A DNA stretch of 64,000 nucleotides from Natronobacillus azotifigens (lineage in GTDB: Bacteria; Bacillota; Bacilli; Bacillales; Amphibacillaceae), in NCBI RefSeq assembly GCF_026805325.1, contig NZ_JAPRAT010000004.1, positions 105,586-169,585 of the forward strand, written 5' to 3'. The notes beneath the pieces were generated by a model that saw only the letters and a list, made by a program, of their open reading frames with translations, was not told where the DNA came from and made no database searches. The position numbers were made by a program, and so were the translations under genes. Positions within the stretch are counted from its first letter, which is position 1; every line of letters starts with the position of its first letter. Shown one piece after another: positions 27,135-36,975 of the stretch.

Positions 27135-28136
27135 ATGAAAATGTTGAAATTAGGCATGCTAATGGTATTGTTTATCTTTTTATTAGCAGCATGTACAAAT
27201 GAGGCTGAAGCTCCGTCAACTGTAGAGGATCAAGAATCAAATAATTCTAATGCTGTTGAAAATGTTAATGAAGAAGAAGCGGATGATCGAGCAGATTGGC
27301 CAGAGAAGTTTGTCTTCGGAATTCTCCCAACAGAAGACCAAGCCGTATTAGCAAGTCGTTTTGATTCGATGACTACCTACCTAGAGCAAACATTAGGTAT
27401 TGACGTAGAACTATTTTTTGGAACGAACTATACAGCATTAATAGAAGCGATGGCAAATGGACATTTACATGCATCAAGTTTTGGTTCTTTTTCTTATTTA
27501 GTAGCCAACGAACGTGCCAATGGTGAAGCCTTTGCCACGCCGATTCGAGAAGAAGGTGGAACGTTAGATGATATCTATTACTATGCACAAATGATCACTT
27601 TAGAAGAAACAGGCATTGATAGCTTAGCAGATGTAGAAGGGCGAACTGTAGCTTATGCCGATCCTGCTTCCACTTCTGGCCACCTGTTTCCAAAAGCAAT
27701 GTTAATCAACGAATTGGGATTAACCTTGGATAATGTGGATGAATTTCCGTCTCATGTTGTCTTTTCCGGTAGTCATGAAGCATCCCTTTATTCAGTATTA
27801 AACGGTGATGTTGATGTAGCCGGCGTTTGTAGTACTTGTATCGAAAGGGTATTTGAACGAGTAGAGGATCATCCGAACTTTAGTCAATTAAAAGTGTTTC
27901 ATGAATCAGAACCTATTCCTGGTAGCACCTATGTGATTCAAGGAGATTTACCACAATCATTTAAAGACGCTATAGCAGAGGCGTTCTATGCAATGATTGA
28001 TGATGAAGTAGGGAGAGAATTTTTAATAGGAACTGATTATTTAGGTGGATTTATTCCCATTACGCACGATGAATTTCAAGTGGTGGCTGATACAGCAGAA
28101 GCATTAAATATGAGTCCTGAGGATTTACTAAATTAA
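27135..28136 (+). CDS. PhnD-like solute-binding lipoprotein, TPP-regulated
   Basis: The binding protein has 333 residues from the ATG at 27135, the same length as its downstream paralog; the longer open frame would run back into the riboswitch terminator. The signal peptide ends in LLAAC, a lipobox. An acidic linker follows, then a PhnD-type fold with FGILPTEDQ, ASSFGSFSYLVANERANG and YADPASTSGHLFP; the STSG loop contacts the phosphoryl group in phosphonate-binding proteins. The TPP riboswitch means it is made when thiamine is short, so the likely ligand is a phosphorylated thiamine precursor or thiamine phosphate rather than a phosphonate (inference). AAGGAGG is at 27116. Confidence 0.85.
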   Translation: MKMLKLGMLMVLFIFLLAACTNEAEAPSTVEDQESNNSNAVENVNEEEADDRADWPEKFVFGILPTEDQAVLASRFDSMTTYLEQTLGIDVELFFGTNYTALIEAMANGHLHASSFGSFSYLVANERANGEAFATPIREEGGTLDDIYYYAQMITLEETGIDSLADVEGRTVAYADPASTSGHLFPKAMLINELGLTLDNVDEFPSHVVFSGSHEASLYSVLNGDVDVAGVCSTCIERVFERVEDHPNFSQLKVFHESEPIPGSTYVIQGDLPQSFKDAIAEAFYAMIDDEVGREFLIGTDYLGGFIPITHDEFQVVADTAEALNMSPEDLLN

Positions 28137-28202
28137 CGTATTTTAGAAAACATCATTCACAAAGAATCGTCGCAGAGGAATGTGTATAATACGAATATTA
28201 TA

Positions 28203-28257
28203 AGGTCAGGCTCCTGTCGTGGACAATTACCCATGATAGTAGCCTCCCCTTTTTTTA
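28203..28257 (+). terminator. Terminator-like repeat between the two phnD-like genes
   Basis: GTCAGGCTCC...AGTAGCCTCC with GTGGACAATTACCC in the loop, followed by seven Ts. If active it would separate the first binding-protein gene from the rest of the cluster. Confidence 0.6.
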
Positions 28258-28502
28258 TTAAGACTTGTACATCTTGTTAACAAAAATTAATGATTCTACT
28301 TCTTGCTACCATTTTTAACGTTGTCCGCACTCTCTTTTTTTAAAAAGCCCATAACATCTATTCATCTAAAGCAAAAACCAATGTAAAGTTTATGAACAAG
28401 TAGTAACATAAATTTTACAGAAACAATACCATCCCTTTATTTCTAGTTAATAGTAATCATGGATAATAGCAGTGTAATACAAAACGAGGAGGCTATTAAC
28501 AT

Positions 28503-29504
28503 ATGAAAATGATCAAATTAGGCGTACTCATGATTTTGTTTATCTTTTTAATGGCAGCATGTGCAGATGAAGAGGAATCGCCATCGTCGGCCGAAGCAAA
28601 AACACCAGAAGCTTCTAACGATACTGTAGCAAATGATAGGGAAGAAGCAGATGAGCGAGCAGATTGGCCGGAGAAATTTGTGTTTGGAATCCTTCCAACA
28701 GAAGATCAAGCACAATTAGCAAAACGCTTTGATGGGATGAATACATACCTAGAGCAAGCGTTAGGTGTAGAAGTAGAGCTATTTTATGGAACAAGCTATA
28801 CCGCATTAATAGAAGCGATGGCCAATGGTCACTTGCATGCGTCAAGTTTTGGACCATTTTCCTATTTAGTAGCAAACGAACGTGCAAATGGAGAAGCTTT
28901 TGCCATTCCAGTTAGTGAAGAAGGTGGGACGCTAGATGATATCTTCTATTATGCACAAATGATCACATTAGAAGAAACGGGAATTGATAGTTTAGCAGAC
29001 ATAGAAGGTCGTTCATTAGCATATGCGGATCCTGCTTCCACTTCCGGCCATTTGTTTCCAAAGGCTATGTTAATCAATGAGTTGGGATTAACGATGGATA
29101 ATGTGGATGAATTTCCTTCTCAAGTTGTCTTTTCAGGTAGTCATGAAGCTTCTCTTTATTCAGTACTAAATGGTGATGTTGATACGGCAGGTGTTTGTAG
29201 TACTTGTATTGAACGAGTATTTGATCGAGTAGAGGATCATCCGAACTTTGGTCAGTTGAAAATTTTCCATGAATCGGAACCGATTCCTGGTGGACCCTAT
29301 GTTATTCAAGGAGACCTACCTCAATCGTTTAAAGATGCTGTTGCGGAAGCGTTCTTTGCCATGATTAATGACGAACTTGGAAAAGAGTTTTTAATCGATA
29401 ATGAATATTACGGTGGATTTATCCCAATTACCCATGAGGAATATCAAGTTGTGGAGGATACGGCAGATGCACTAAATATGAGTCCAGAGGAATTACTGAA
29501 CTAG
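28503..29504 (+). CDS. PhnD-like solute-binding lipoprotein, second copy
   Basis: This 333-residue tandem paralog of the preceding binding protein is nearly identical in the core (YADPASTSGHLFPKAMLINE and the CSTCIERVF segment are shared) and differs mainly in the linker after the lipobox MAAC. GAGGAGG precedes the ATG. It is closest to the ATPase and permease genes and probably is their main binding partner. It is separated from the TPP riboswitch by a terminator-like repeat, so its control may differ from that of the first copy. Confidence 0.85.
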   Translation: MKMIKLGVLMILFIFLMAACADEEESPSSAEAKTPEASNDTVANDREEADERADWPEKFVFGILPTEDQAQLAKRFDGMNTYLEQALGVEVELFYGTSYTALIEAMANGHLHASSFGPFSYLVANERANGEAFAIPVSEEGGTLDDIFYYAQMITLEETGIDSLADIEGRSLAYADPASTSGHLFPKAMLINELGLTMDNVDEFPSQVVFSGSHEASLYSVLNGDVDTAGVCSTCIERVFDRVEDHPNFGQLKIFHESEPIPGGPYVIQGDLPQSFKDAVAEAFFAMINDELGKEFLIDNEYYGGFIPITHEEYQVVEDTADALNMSPEELLN

Positions 29505-29520
29505 ACTTCTGTTTCATGGT

Positions 29521-29551
29521 AGAAGGCAAGTGTATTAATGCTTGCCTTCCC
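29521..29551 (+). terminator. Hairpin after the second phnD-like gene
   Basis: GAAGGCAAG pairs with CTTGCCTTC around a ten-base loop; the T-run is weak (CCTATCTTT). It may be a processing or partial termination site before phnC. Confidence 0.5.
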
Positions 29552-29670
29552 TATCTTTCACGAAAAGTATTTTCTTAATAGGGCAAGGATATAGAAGACA
29601 CTACAGCGTTCTTTATGACAGGTTGGCGTAAAAAACCTTAGAAATGATAGGCGAGAAAGGGAGAAGAAAA

Positions 29671-30420
29671 ATGGCAGAAGTTATGTTAGAAACAAAAGAT
29701 GTAAGCATGGTATTCCCTGATGGCACAAAAGCTTTAAAAAATATTAATGTAAAAATTCATCGTGGCGAGCTCGTGTCTGTAATTGGTCCAAGTGGTGCAG
29801 GAAAAAGTACATTGTTACGGTCGATAAATCTATTGAATCATCCTACCGGTGGGGAAATCATTTTTGAGGGAGAAAATGTCGCGAAAGCAAAAGGAAAAGA
29901 ATTACGCCATATTCGAAGAAGAATCGGAATGATCTTCCAGCATTTTAACCTAATCAAACGGTCACCAACACATCAAAATGTGTTGCATGGAAGACTAGGA
30001 TATATGTCCTCATTAAAAGGTGGTTTTGGTCGGTTTTCTGATCAGGATATGAGTGAAGCGCTTGCGATTTTAGATAGAGTTGGTTTAGCAGATCAAGCAT
30101 TTAAACGAGCAGATGAATTATCGGGAGGCCAACAACAAAGAGTGGGTATTGCAAGAGCAATTGCTCAATCTCCCTCATTGATTTTAGCCGACGAACCGAT
30201 AGCAAGCTTAGATCCTTCTTCCTCCGAAAATGTGATGAATTATTTGCAACGAATTAGCCGAGAAGATGGCATTACAACGATCGTGAATCTTCACCAAGTA
30301 GATTTCGCTAAGCAATTCGCGGATCGAATCATTGGGATTAAGGCTGGAGAAGTAGTTTTTGACGGAAAACCAAAGGAGTTAACAGAAGGTATCATCAATC
30401 ATTTATATTATGCGGGTTAA
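29671..30420 (+). CDS. phnC: PhnC-type ABC ATPase
   Basis: The ATPase has 249 residues from the ATG at 29671 (GGGAGAAG upstream). It shows Walker A (GPSGAGKST), the signature LSGGQQQRVGIARAI, Walker B (LILADEPIASLDP) and the PhnC-typical stretch FQHFNLIKRSPTHQNVLHGRLG. It powers the two PhnE-type permeases encoded directly downstream. The symbol follows the family; the transported compound may be thiamine-related rather than a phosphonate, given the riboswitch at the head of the cluster. Confidence 0.88.
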   Translation: MAEVMLETKDVSMVFPDGTKALKNINVKIHRGELVSVIGPSGAGKSTLLRSINLLNHPTGGEIIFEGENVAKAKGKELRHIRRRIGMIFQHFNLIKRSPTHQNVLHGRLGYMSSLKGGFGRFSDQDMSEALAILDRVGLADQAFKRADELSGGQQQRVGIARAIAQSPSLILADEPIASLDPSSSENVMNYLQRISREDGITTIVNLHQVDFAKQFADRIIGIKAGEVVFDGKPKELTEGIINHLYYAG

Positions 30421-30463
30421 TTGTAGAGCTTATTCTAACAATAACAAGTAAGGAGGGTTTCTC

Positions 30464-31309
30464 ATGGAAATGCGAGCTGAAAGACTAATTCCGTCAGTAA
30501 CAGAAAAATCAAGAACCGATGTATTATCTGATTTAAAAAAGAGAAAGAGAGTAGTCTTGGTGAATAAAGCAATGATCGGCTGTCTTATCATTGCCCTTGT
30601 CGTTTGGTCTTGGATTGGGACAAATTTCAATCTGTCTTTTCTCTATACGGGGTTCACAAACATAACAAAGTTTATTTTTACCGATTTGTTGCCACCTGAT
30701 TTTCGTGTGATTGGCCGTTATATAAATCCGGCATTACAAACATTGTATATGAGCTATGTAGGGATGGTGATCTCTGTTATTCTCTCCATAGTTCTTGGAT
30801 TCATGGCGGCGAAAAATACGTCCTTTCATCCTGTGCTCGCTTTAATAAGTCGATCAATCATTACCTTTATCCGAGCTGTACCTTCCATTATTATTGGTAT
30901 GTTGTTGGTCGTAACATTAGGACTTGGGCCATTAGCAGGTACGATTGCTCTTGGTATCGGAGGAGTAGGAATTCTCGGAAAAGCATTCGCGGATCTATTG
31001 GAAGGGATTGACAAAGGGCAAGTAGAAGCAATCCGAGCTACTGGAGCGAATTGGTTCCAGGTCATGGGTCAAGGTGTATGGCCACAATTCAAGCCAGGTT
31101 TTGTTGCTTGGTCTCTTTACAAAATGGATTTAAATATTCGTGAAGCAGCAGTATTAGGGATTATCGGTGCAGGAGGGATTGGCTATACCTTACAGGGAAA
31201 TATCAATCTCTTTCAATATAAACAAGCATCTGTAGGGATTCTAATGATTTTCATCCTGATTTTAATCGTAGAATTTACTACAGCTAAAGTTAGGGAGAAG
31301 ATTCTATGA
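30464..31309 (+). CDS. phnE: PhnE-type ABC permease, first
   Basis: This 281-residue permease has a cytoplasmic N-terminus and about six membrane segments. The docking loop EGIDKGQVEAIRATGANWFQVMGQGVWPQ is the EAA motif of PhnE proteins. GGAGG precedes the ATG. Together with the next gene, which overlaps it by four bases, it forms a heterodimeric channel. Confidence 0.88.
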   Translation: MEMRAERLIPSVTEKSRTDVLSDLKKRKRVVLVNKAMIGCLIIALVVWSWIGTNFNLSFLYTGFTNITKFIFTDLLPPDFRVIGRYINPALQTLYMSYVGMVISVILSIVLGFMAAKNTSFHPVLALISRSIITFIRAVPSIIIGMLLVVTLGLGPLAGTIALGIGGVGILGKAFADLLEGIDKGQVEAIRATGANWFQVMGQGVWPQFKPGFVAWSLYKMDLNIREAAVLGIIGAGGIGYTLQGNINLFQYKQASVGILMIFILILIVEFTTAKVREKIL

Positions 31310-32106
31310 AGCAGGTAAAGCGTAGTAAAGATCACCTAACCAAATGGATTATTAGAGCTTTAGCGATTTTCTTTTTCCTGTTCAGTTTATATAAAATTGG
31401 CATTATTGACCAACGAATTCTGCAAGCTTTCAGCCGAGCGGAACACCTTGTCAAAGGGATGTTTCCTCCCACACTGGATGAACCGATTGATATTGCAGGT
31501 GCAGCAATAGAATCTTTACAGGTTGCCGTTATGGGAACATTTTGGGGGATTATTTTTTCGATTGCCTTAGCGATCTTTGCAGCAAAAAATTTATCTCCAC
31601 ATATTAGCATTAGTTATCTCGTGAAAGGATTTGCTGCATTTGTAAGAGCAGTACCGGCATTAATATGGGCCCTATTATTCATAATCGCAGTTGGACTCGG
31701 GCCAACCCCAGGTATTTTAGCGCTTGCGATTAATAGTATCGGCATGCTTCTTAAAGTATATGCTGAAGCAATCGAAGAGATTGATCATGGTGTTATTGAC
31801 GCGATGCGCGCGACTGGTGCAACGAAATTCCAAGTTATTATGCAAGGAATATTACCAAGTATTATGGTTATTTTTGTTTCTTGGTCGGTATTTCGTTTTG
31901 ATATTAATTTACGCTATGCCACTGTATTAGGCGTTGTCGGAGCAGGTGGGATCGGTTGGGAACTAATCCGGGCTTCACGGGTAATGGCATATGATCAAGT
32001 AATGGGCGTTACCCTCGTTATCTTCGGTATGATTTTAATCGCTGAATTGATCACTCGTTATTTACAGAAACGAATGGATATTGTCAATTTGAGAGCGTCT
32101 CAGTAA
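31306..32106 (+). CDS. phnE: PhnE-type ABC permease, second
   Basis: This 266-residue permease is homologous to the preceding one, with EEIDHGVIDAMRATGATKFQVIMQGILPS as its EAA loop and six predicted membrane segments. The ATGA overlap with the upstream gene shows translational coupling. Two different PhnE subunits are common in phosphonate and phosphite transporters. Confidence 0.88.
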   Translation: MKQVKRSKDHLTKWIIRALAIFFFLFSLYKIGIIDQRILQAFSRAEHLVKGMFPPTLDEPIDIAGAAIESLQVAVMGTFWGIIFSIALAIFAAKNLSPHISISYLVKGFAAFVRAVPALIWALLFIIAVGLGPTPGILALAINSIGMLLKVYAEAIEEIDHGVIDAMRATGATKFQVIMQGILPSIMVIFVSWSVFRFDINLRYATVLGVVGAGGIGWELIRASRVMAYDQVMGVTLVIFGMILIAELITRYLQKRMDIVNLRASQ

Positions 32107-32229
32107 TTCCTGACTTATAGGTAGTGAGAAATTCATCTCATTACCTTTTTTGTTTTGGAAACTGGAAAAAAGCCAGAACTGTCAGGGGAAGCATACAAAC
32201 AAATTACACGAGAAGAAAGAAGGGATTGG

Positions 32230-33096
32230 ATGTATTTAATTGGAATTGATTTAGATGGTACGTTGCTATCTAGTAATGGGACAGTCTCAAGCTATACGAA
32301 AGAAATGATAAAAAAAGTACAAAAAGCTGGACATAAAATAATTATCGCTACAGGGCGACACCCTTTATTGACGATTCCTATTCTTAAAGAGTTAGGATTA
32401 AAGGATGCGTTTGTTTGTTTTAATGGGGCTTATATTCATTTGTTGACAGATAAACTTCCTATTACATCCTCTTATCACCCCTATTATTTAGAGAGGTTAC
32501 TGCCGTTTTTGCAGGAAAGAGAATATAAATTTGTTTTCGGTACAGAAAGACGCTATTATCTTTATGCCAAGTTTGCAAAACATTTGGAACATCTTTCTCA
32601 TTTACCCGTACCGATTCACCTCATTGAAAGTATTGATGAAATGAAGGAGCCGATCTTAAAAACGTCCATTATTGGTAAGGAAAGTGAGCTTATTGAATTA
32701 GAGGAAGAAGTACAATCGATGGCAAAAGAACTTACCATTTTTCGCAGTGCAGCAGAATCAATGGATATTATCCATCCGAATGCAAGCAAAGGAAAAGCAA
32801 TCGCTTATTTAGGAGATTACTACAAAATCGACCGTTCGAAAATGATTGCGTTTGGAAACTATTTTAATGATGTGGATATGCTGTCTTACGTACCGATTGG
32901 TGTAGCAATGGATAATGCACCAGACTACTTAAAACTATCTTCATCCTATGTTACAAAGACAAACGATCAAGATGGCGTCGCGTATTTTCTAGAGAAGTTT
33001 TTACTAGATTCCGAAGGGGGAGGCCAGAAGTTCTTAGCATCGTGTAGCTCAAGAAAAAAGAGCTTGCTTAGCAATGGTAGGGGGACGGTTGTGTGA
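32230..33096 (+). CDS. Cof-type HAD-IIB phosphatase
   Basis: The phosphatase has 288 residues from the ATG at 32230, where AAGGG precedes it; the frame stays open for 25 codons upstream but the family begins at MYLIGIDLDGTLL. DLDGT holds the nucleophile and acid Asp pair, IATGR the second motif, and GNYFNDVDML the metal-binding last motif. Family member Cof of E. coli hydrolyses the thiamine pyrimidine diphosphate. Next to a TPP-riboswitch-led transporter this enzyme may dephosphorylate the imported compound (inference). The C-terminus is about 25 residues longer than usual. Confidence 0.82.
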   Translation: MYLIGIDLDGTLLSSNGTVSSYTKEMIKKVQKAGHKIIIATGRHPLLTIPILKELGLKDAFVCFNGAYIHLLTDKLPITSSYHPYYLERLLPFLQEREYKFVFGTERRYYLYAKFAKHLEHLSHLPVPIHLIESIDEMKEPILKTSIIGKESELIELEEEVQSMAKELTIFRSAAESMDIIHPNASKGKAIAYLGDYYKIDRSKMIAFGNYFNDVDMLSYVPIGVAMDNAPDYLKLSSSYVTKTNDQDGVAYFLEKFLLDSEGGGQKFLASCSSRKKSLLSNGRGTVV

Positions 33097-34337
33097 ATGA
33101 AGTTGGTCGAAGAAAAAAACAAGTTACGATCGTTGCTCTTGTTACGGCACTCTGTTTGCTTGGTGACTCAATGTTATATATCACGTTACCCATTTTCTAT
33201 GAGCAAGTAGGCCTTCAATCTTTATGGGAGGTAGGTTTACTTCTTTCAATTAATCGTTTTGTTCGCATACCAATGAATCCACTTGTCGGCTTTATGTATC
33301 GGAAATTCCAGCTAAAAACCGGTTTGTATATCGCGGTTGTGCTTGCTGTCATTACTACAGTAGGATATGGGATTGGTACAGGATTGTTTATATGGGTCCT
33401 TTTGCGTTTACTGTGGGGCATAGCGTGGTCGTTTTTACGATTGGGTGGCTTCTTTACGATACTACATGCTTCTACTGACCGAAATCGAGGAGAAAATATG
33501 GGTCGTTACAATGGTTTATACCGGTTAGGGAGTTTAGGGGGAATGATTGGTGGCGGTGTATTAGTAAGTATGATAGGTTTTCAACCAACGGTAATAGCAT
33601 TCGGATTAAGTATGGTCATTGGTATTCCGCTCGTATACAAAGGAATAACAAAGAATCCTTCTCAAAATTTGGTTGTAACACCAGAAATAACTCCGAAGAA
33701 AAAAGTGTTTTTCGGCTTAACATGCAAAGCAATCACTACGATTACGAGCGGAATGATTTTAGCGTTCCTTATTCAAGGAATGTTTAACTCATCAATCAGT
33801 TTAGTAATGGTGATGCATTTCGGCGAAGAGATCTCCTTATACCGCTGGACGATCGGTATTACAGCTTTGGCTGGTACTTTACAAGGAGTGCGCTGGTTAT
33901 GGGAGCCGTATTTGGCGGTGCGATTAGGTAGGGTTTCCGATGGCGAGCAAGGAAGGTTACCGTTATTTCTATTGGCTTTGGTTGTTTCTGCTATGGGTTT
34001 TGTATTCATTCCCATCCCGTTACCTTTGGCGATTTGGTTGGGAATGATCCTATTCGTAATGGCAGCTTCTACAACGCTAACGACATTGGTAGATGCATTA
34101 ACCTCAGATGAAGCACAAGGTCAGGATGCCAATCGATTGATGACGATATACAGTGTTTTTCTCGATCTGGGTGCTGCTATGGGACCACTTGTTTCCTATT
34201 TCTTATTTTCGATCGGTGGAACAGTAGTACATGTTTTCAATGGAGCCGCTGTAGTCTTTATGATGTTATTTGTGTACTGGAGCGCAATTTATTTTCAAAC
34301 GAAGAAAGAACAACACAAAGCTTCTATTAATGTTTAA
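33093..34337 (+). CDS. MFS transporter
   Basis: This major facilitator protein of 414 residues has twelve predicted membrane segments. The GTG start overlaps the HAD stop in a GTGA, so it is coupled to it. Visible family features are the early GDSMLYITLPIFYEQVG segment and a loop with RNRGENMGRYNGLYRLGSLGG. Its substrate cannot be told; in this operon it may export or import the dephosphorylated product. Confidence 0.8.
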   Translation: MNEVGRRKKQVTIVALVTALCLLGDSMLYITLPIFYEQVGLQSLWEVGLLLSINRFVRIPMNPLVGFMYRKFQLKTGLYIAVVLAVITTVGYGIGTGLFIWVLLRLLWGIAWSFLRLGGFFTILHASTDRNRGENMGRYNGLYRLGSLGGMIGGGVLVSMIGFQPTVIAFGLSMVIGIPLVYKGITKNPSQNLVVTPEITPKKKVFFGLTCKAITTITSGMILAFLIQGMFNSSISLVMVMHFGEEISLYRWTIGITALAGTLQGVRWLWEPYLAVRLGRVSDGEQGRLPLFLLALVVSAMGFVFIPIPLPLAIWLGMILFVMAASTTLTTLVDALTSDEAQGQDANRLMTIYSVFLDLGAAMGPLVSYFLFSIGGTVVHVFNGAAVVFMMLFVYWSAIYFQTKKEQHKASINV

Positions 34338-34361
34338 ATACGAAATTGTAATGATTTGAGA

Positions 34362-34390
34362 TGTGCTTTCAAGCTAGTTTGAAAGCACAT
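34362..34390 (+). terminator. Hairpin after the MFS gene
   Basis: TGTGCTTTCAA pairs with TTTGAAAGCACA around GCTAG. There is no T-run, so termination strength is uncertain. Confidence 0.5.
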
Positions 34391-34500
34391 AAGAGCGAAG
34401 GGAGAACTACTTTGGTTTATCACTTCTCTCTTACACTAGTAGGAATTTTTTAAAATCCATGTGTGATTAGTTTTTCAAAAGAATATGCTTAATAAAGTAA

Positions 34501-34534
34501 AAACACTAAGTCATTTTCCTGCTTAGTGTTTTTG
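34501..34534. terminator. Bidirectional terminator
   Basis: AAAACACTAAG pairs with CTTAGTGTTTTT; T-runs exist on both strands. It ends the chemoreceptor gene on the minus strand. Confidence 0.8.
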
Positions 34535-34543
34535 CCTTACTTA

Positions 34544-36289
34544 TTAGATATTAAATTGCTGAACAACTTCAGAAAGAGATTCAGATGTCTTGTTTAGCAA
34601 ATTCGATCTCGTTGACATGTCTTCCATCGCAACGAAAGCTTCTTCTGCTGAGGCTGTTGTTTCTTCAACCCCCGCAGCAGATTGTTCTGATATGGCAGCA
34701 ATCTCTTGAACAGAATGATTCATCTGCTCGCTTTCCTCTGCTATTTTATTTAGTCCAGACATGACTGAGTTTACATTATCCGTCATGTTTTTAACAGCTT
34801 CTTCAATATATTCGAATTTTGTTCCTGTCGATTCAATTTTTTCTGTACCTGTTAAAACTTCTTCGTAACAGAGTTCTAAAGTATGAACAACGGCACCTGT
34901 TTCCCCTTGTATTGTTTTTACAATTTTAGTAATATCACCAACAGATTCGTCCACTTGCTCAGCCAACTTTCGCACCTCATCTGCAACGACAGCAAAACCT
35001 TTACCAGATTCTCCAGCTCTTGCAGCTTCAATCGCCGCATTCAAAGCTAGCAAGTTTGTTTGACCTGCAATATCTTTAATAACAGCAACCAAATTTGTTA
35101 CAAGCTTTGACTGCTTGTCTAAACCTTTTACCTTTTCAACCGCTTTTTTGACAATCGTATCGATGTTACCTATTTGATCAACAGATTGATTCATATACTC
35201 TTGCCCTTCAGAGGTTTCTGTCAGGACACGTTCTGTTGACTGTGTAATCGATTGACCCTTTTCACTCATTTCAGTAATTTCAGCAGCGAAGGCTTTCATA
35301 GAAGTAGCTAACTCACTAGAATAGCTGGCTTGTGATTCTGTACCTTTTGCCAATTCCTCCATTGTTGTAGCAATTTGCTTTGCACCTGACTTCACCTGAT
35401 GAGCAGAATGTGATAATTGTTCACTTTGAGTGCTAACAGAAGAAGTACTCTGACTAATTTGTTGAATCATGGTTAACAGTTGTTGCTTCATTACATTTAT
35501 TGAACTAGAAAGTTTACCAATCTCATCTTTTCCTTTGTACGTTAGTGAATCAACTGTTAAATTTCCATTTGCAATATGATCGCTGAGCACGACAACTTTC
35601 TTTAAGTTATAGGAAACACGTTGACTAATAAATAGAACAAGAATTACTCCTGTAATGAGTGTAAATAACATCGATGTGATTAACATGATAAATGCGAAGG
35701 CTGTACTTTCGTTCGCATGTTCAACGGCGATTTGGCGCTCTTCGTTAATTAACTCACGCAAAGATCCCAAAAATGAAGTCGTTCGTGATGTTAATGTATT
35801 TAATTGACTGCTATATAGTTCACGATGTCCTGATGTACCATAACGAGGAATTACTTCATCAAAGAAAATTTGATCCATATCTTCGTTAAATCTCTGTCCC
35901 TCAGCAAATAAGGATTCTTGGGGCTCTGTATGTAACTGTTCACGTAATTGATCGAGTAAGAGATTCACCTCCTCCATACGTTCCTCATAATTATTAATAT
36001 CAACTTCGCTGCCAAACTGAATATACGAAAAGGCAACATTTGTTTTTGCTCGAATTTGTGATTCAAGTTCTGTTACTAAAACTGCCCGATTACCATCGCG
36101 TTCCAGAGTTTCAACCGCATTTTCTGTAGCCATCATAGATCGGGCTATGAGAACGGTTGAAGCACATAATAAAAGAAAAATAACCAATAGTCCAACCCCG
36201 TATTTCCATCCAATTGATAGGTTTCTAACGGTAAATTTTTTGTGACGCTCCCGTTTATTTTTGAATGTATTCAGGCTAATTTTCCTCAT
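34544..36289 (-). CDS. Methyl-accepting chemotaxis protein
   Basis: The 581-residue receptor has a first membrane segment at about 31-50, a helical outer sensor of about 150 residues of the four-helix-bundle type, a second membrane segment near 200-222, a HAMP linker, and a long signalling coiled coil with the hairpin tip [33 protein letters not shown] precedes the ATG. The ligand cannot be read. It is a stand-alone gene. Confidence 0.92.
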   Translation of the reverse strand: MRKISLNTFKNKRERHKKFTVRNLSIGWKYGVGLLVIFLLLCASTVLIARSMMATENAVETLERDGNRAVLVTELESQIRAKTNVAFSYIQFGSEVDINNYEERMEEVNLLLDQLREQLHTEPQESLFAEGQRFNEDMDQIFFDEVIPRYGTSGHRELYSSQLNTLTSRTTSFLGSLRELINEERQIAVEHANESTAFAFIMLITSMLFTLITGVILVLFISQRVSYNLKKVVVLSDHIANGNLTVDSLTYKGKDEIGKLSSSINVMKQQLLTMIQQISQSTSSVSTQSEQLSHSAHQVKSGAKQIATTMEELAKGTESQASYSSELATSMKAFAAEITEMSEKGQSITQSTERVLTETSEGQEYMNQSVDQIGNIDTIVKKAVEKVKGLDKQSKLVTNLVAVIKDIAGQTNLLALNAAIEAARAGESGKGFAVVADEVRKLAEQVDESVGDITKIVKTIQGETGAVVHTLELCYEEVLTGTEKIESTGTKFEYIEEAVKNMTDNVNSVMSGLNKIAEESEQMNHSVQEIAAISEQSAAGVEETTASAEEAFVAMEDMSTRSNLLNKTSESLSEVVQQFNI

Positions 36290-36500
36290 TCCTATCTCCT
36301 CCAGTCTGATACAATTTTTAAAGCGCTTTCTTTTCGCGGTAAAAAAATAAGATAAACACTTTGTTCAACGGATAAACAAACTATACTTCTATAGTATATT
36401 GTTTCTGGAAAAAATACAATTAAAGAATGAAAAAAATTTGGCTTGAGCACATTAGCGTTACATATTCTTTGATTCGCTATAAATAATACTTAAAATAACT

Positions 36501-36683
36501 TTTATCCCGGAGCAACCGTCCGTAAGACTCCCACTTCAAAACAACAAGAAAAGAAAGTTGTTTAAGAGGGAGTAACGGACGCTAGCACCCCGAATGGTTC
36601 AAGGGCCTTTAGGTCATCCTTTAGGACTAACACTCAGTGGGGGAATAACTAAAAGCCGCCCACTGAGTGAAGTTTCACTTTAT
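36501..36683 (+). repeat. TTTAT-bounded palindromic element, copy C
   Basis: This full-length copy of 183 bases has both hairpins. The end hairpin shows paired changes: ACTCAGTGGG and CCCACTGAGT replace the AATCAGTGGG and CCCACTGATT of other copies, so pairing is kept. Confidence 0.8.
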
Positions 36684-36917
36684 TACATATATATCCATAT
36701 AATTCTATAAAAAAACCTTATCATTAGTTGGAAGGCAAGAGTCCTGTCCAAATGCTAAGTATAAGGAGATATTATGGGCAAGCATAAAGAAAAAACAATA
36801 CAAACGACAATCATATCAACATTACAAGTTTAATAGCGGCGGTAACCAGAAATTAATTTCCAATTTTGGTAGCATAGAAGATATACTTATTTTATTTTCA
36901 CATTTTTATAAAAAAGA

Positions 36918-36972
36918 AGGTTCAGCCCTTTCCTGTGAGAACTGTTGTGGAAAGGATCTGAACCCTTTTTTG
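36918..36972. terminator. Terminator-like repeat at the osmC-like gene end
   Basis: GGTTCAGcCCTTTCC pairs with GGAAAGGatCTGAACC, with T-rich tails on both strands. The loop TGTGAGAACTGTTG is a variant of the conserved core. Confidence 0.7.
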
Positions 36973-36975
36973 TTG

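Larger units (their letters stand above)
36290..36975. other. Gene-free gap with repeat copy C
   Basis: This gap of about 690 bases holds the chemoreceptor promoter area, repeat copy C (36501-36683) and a terminator-like hairpin (36918-36972). I see no gene in it. Confidence 0.6.
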
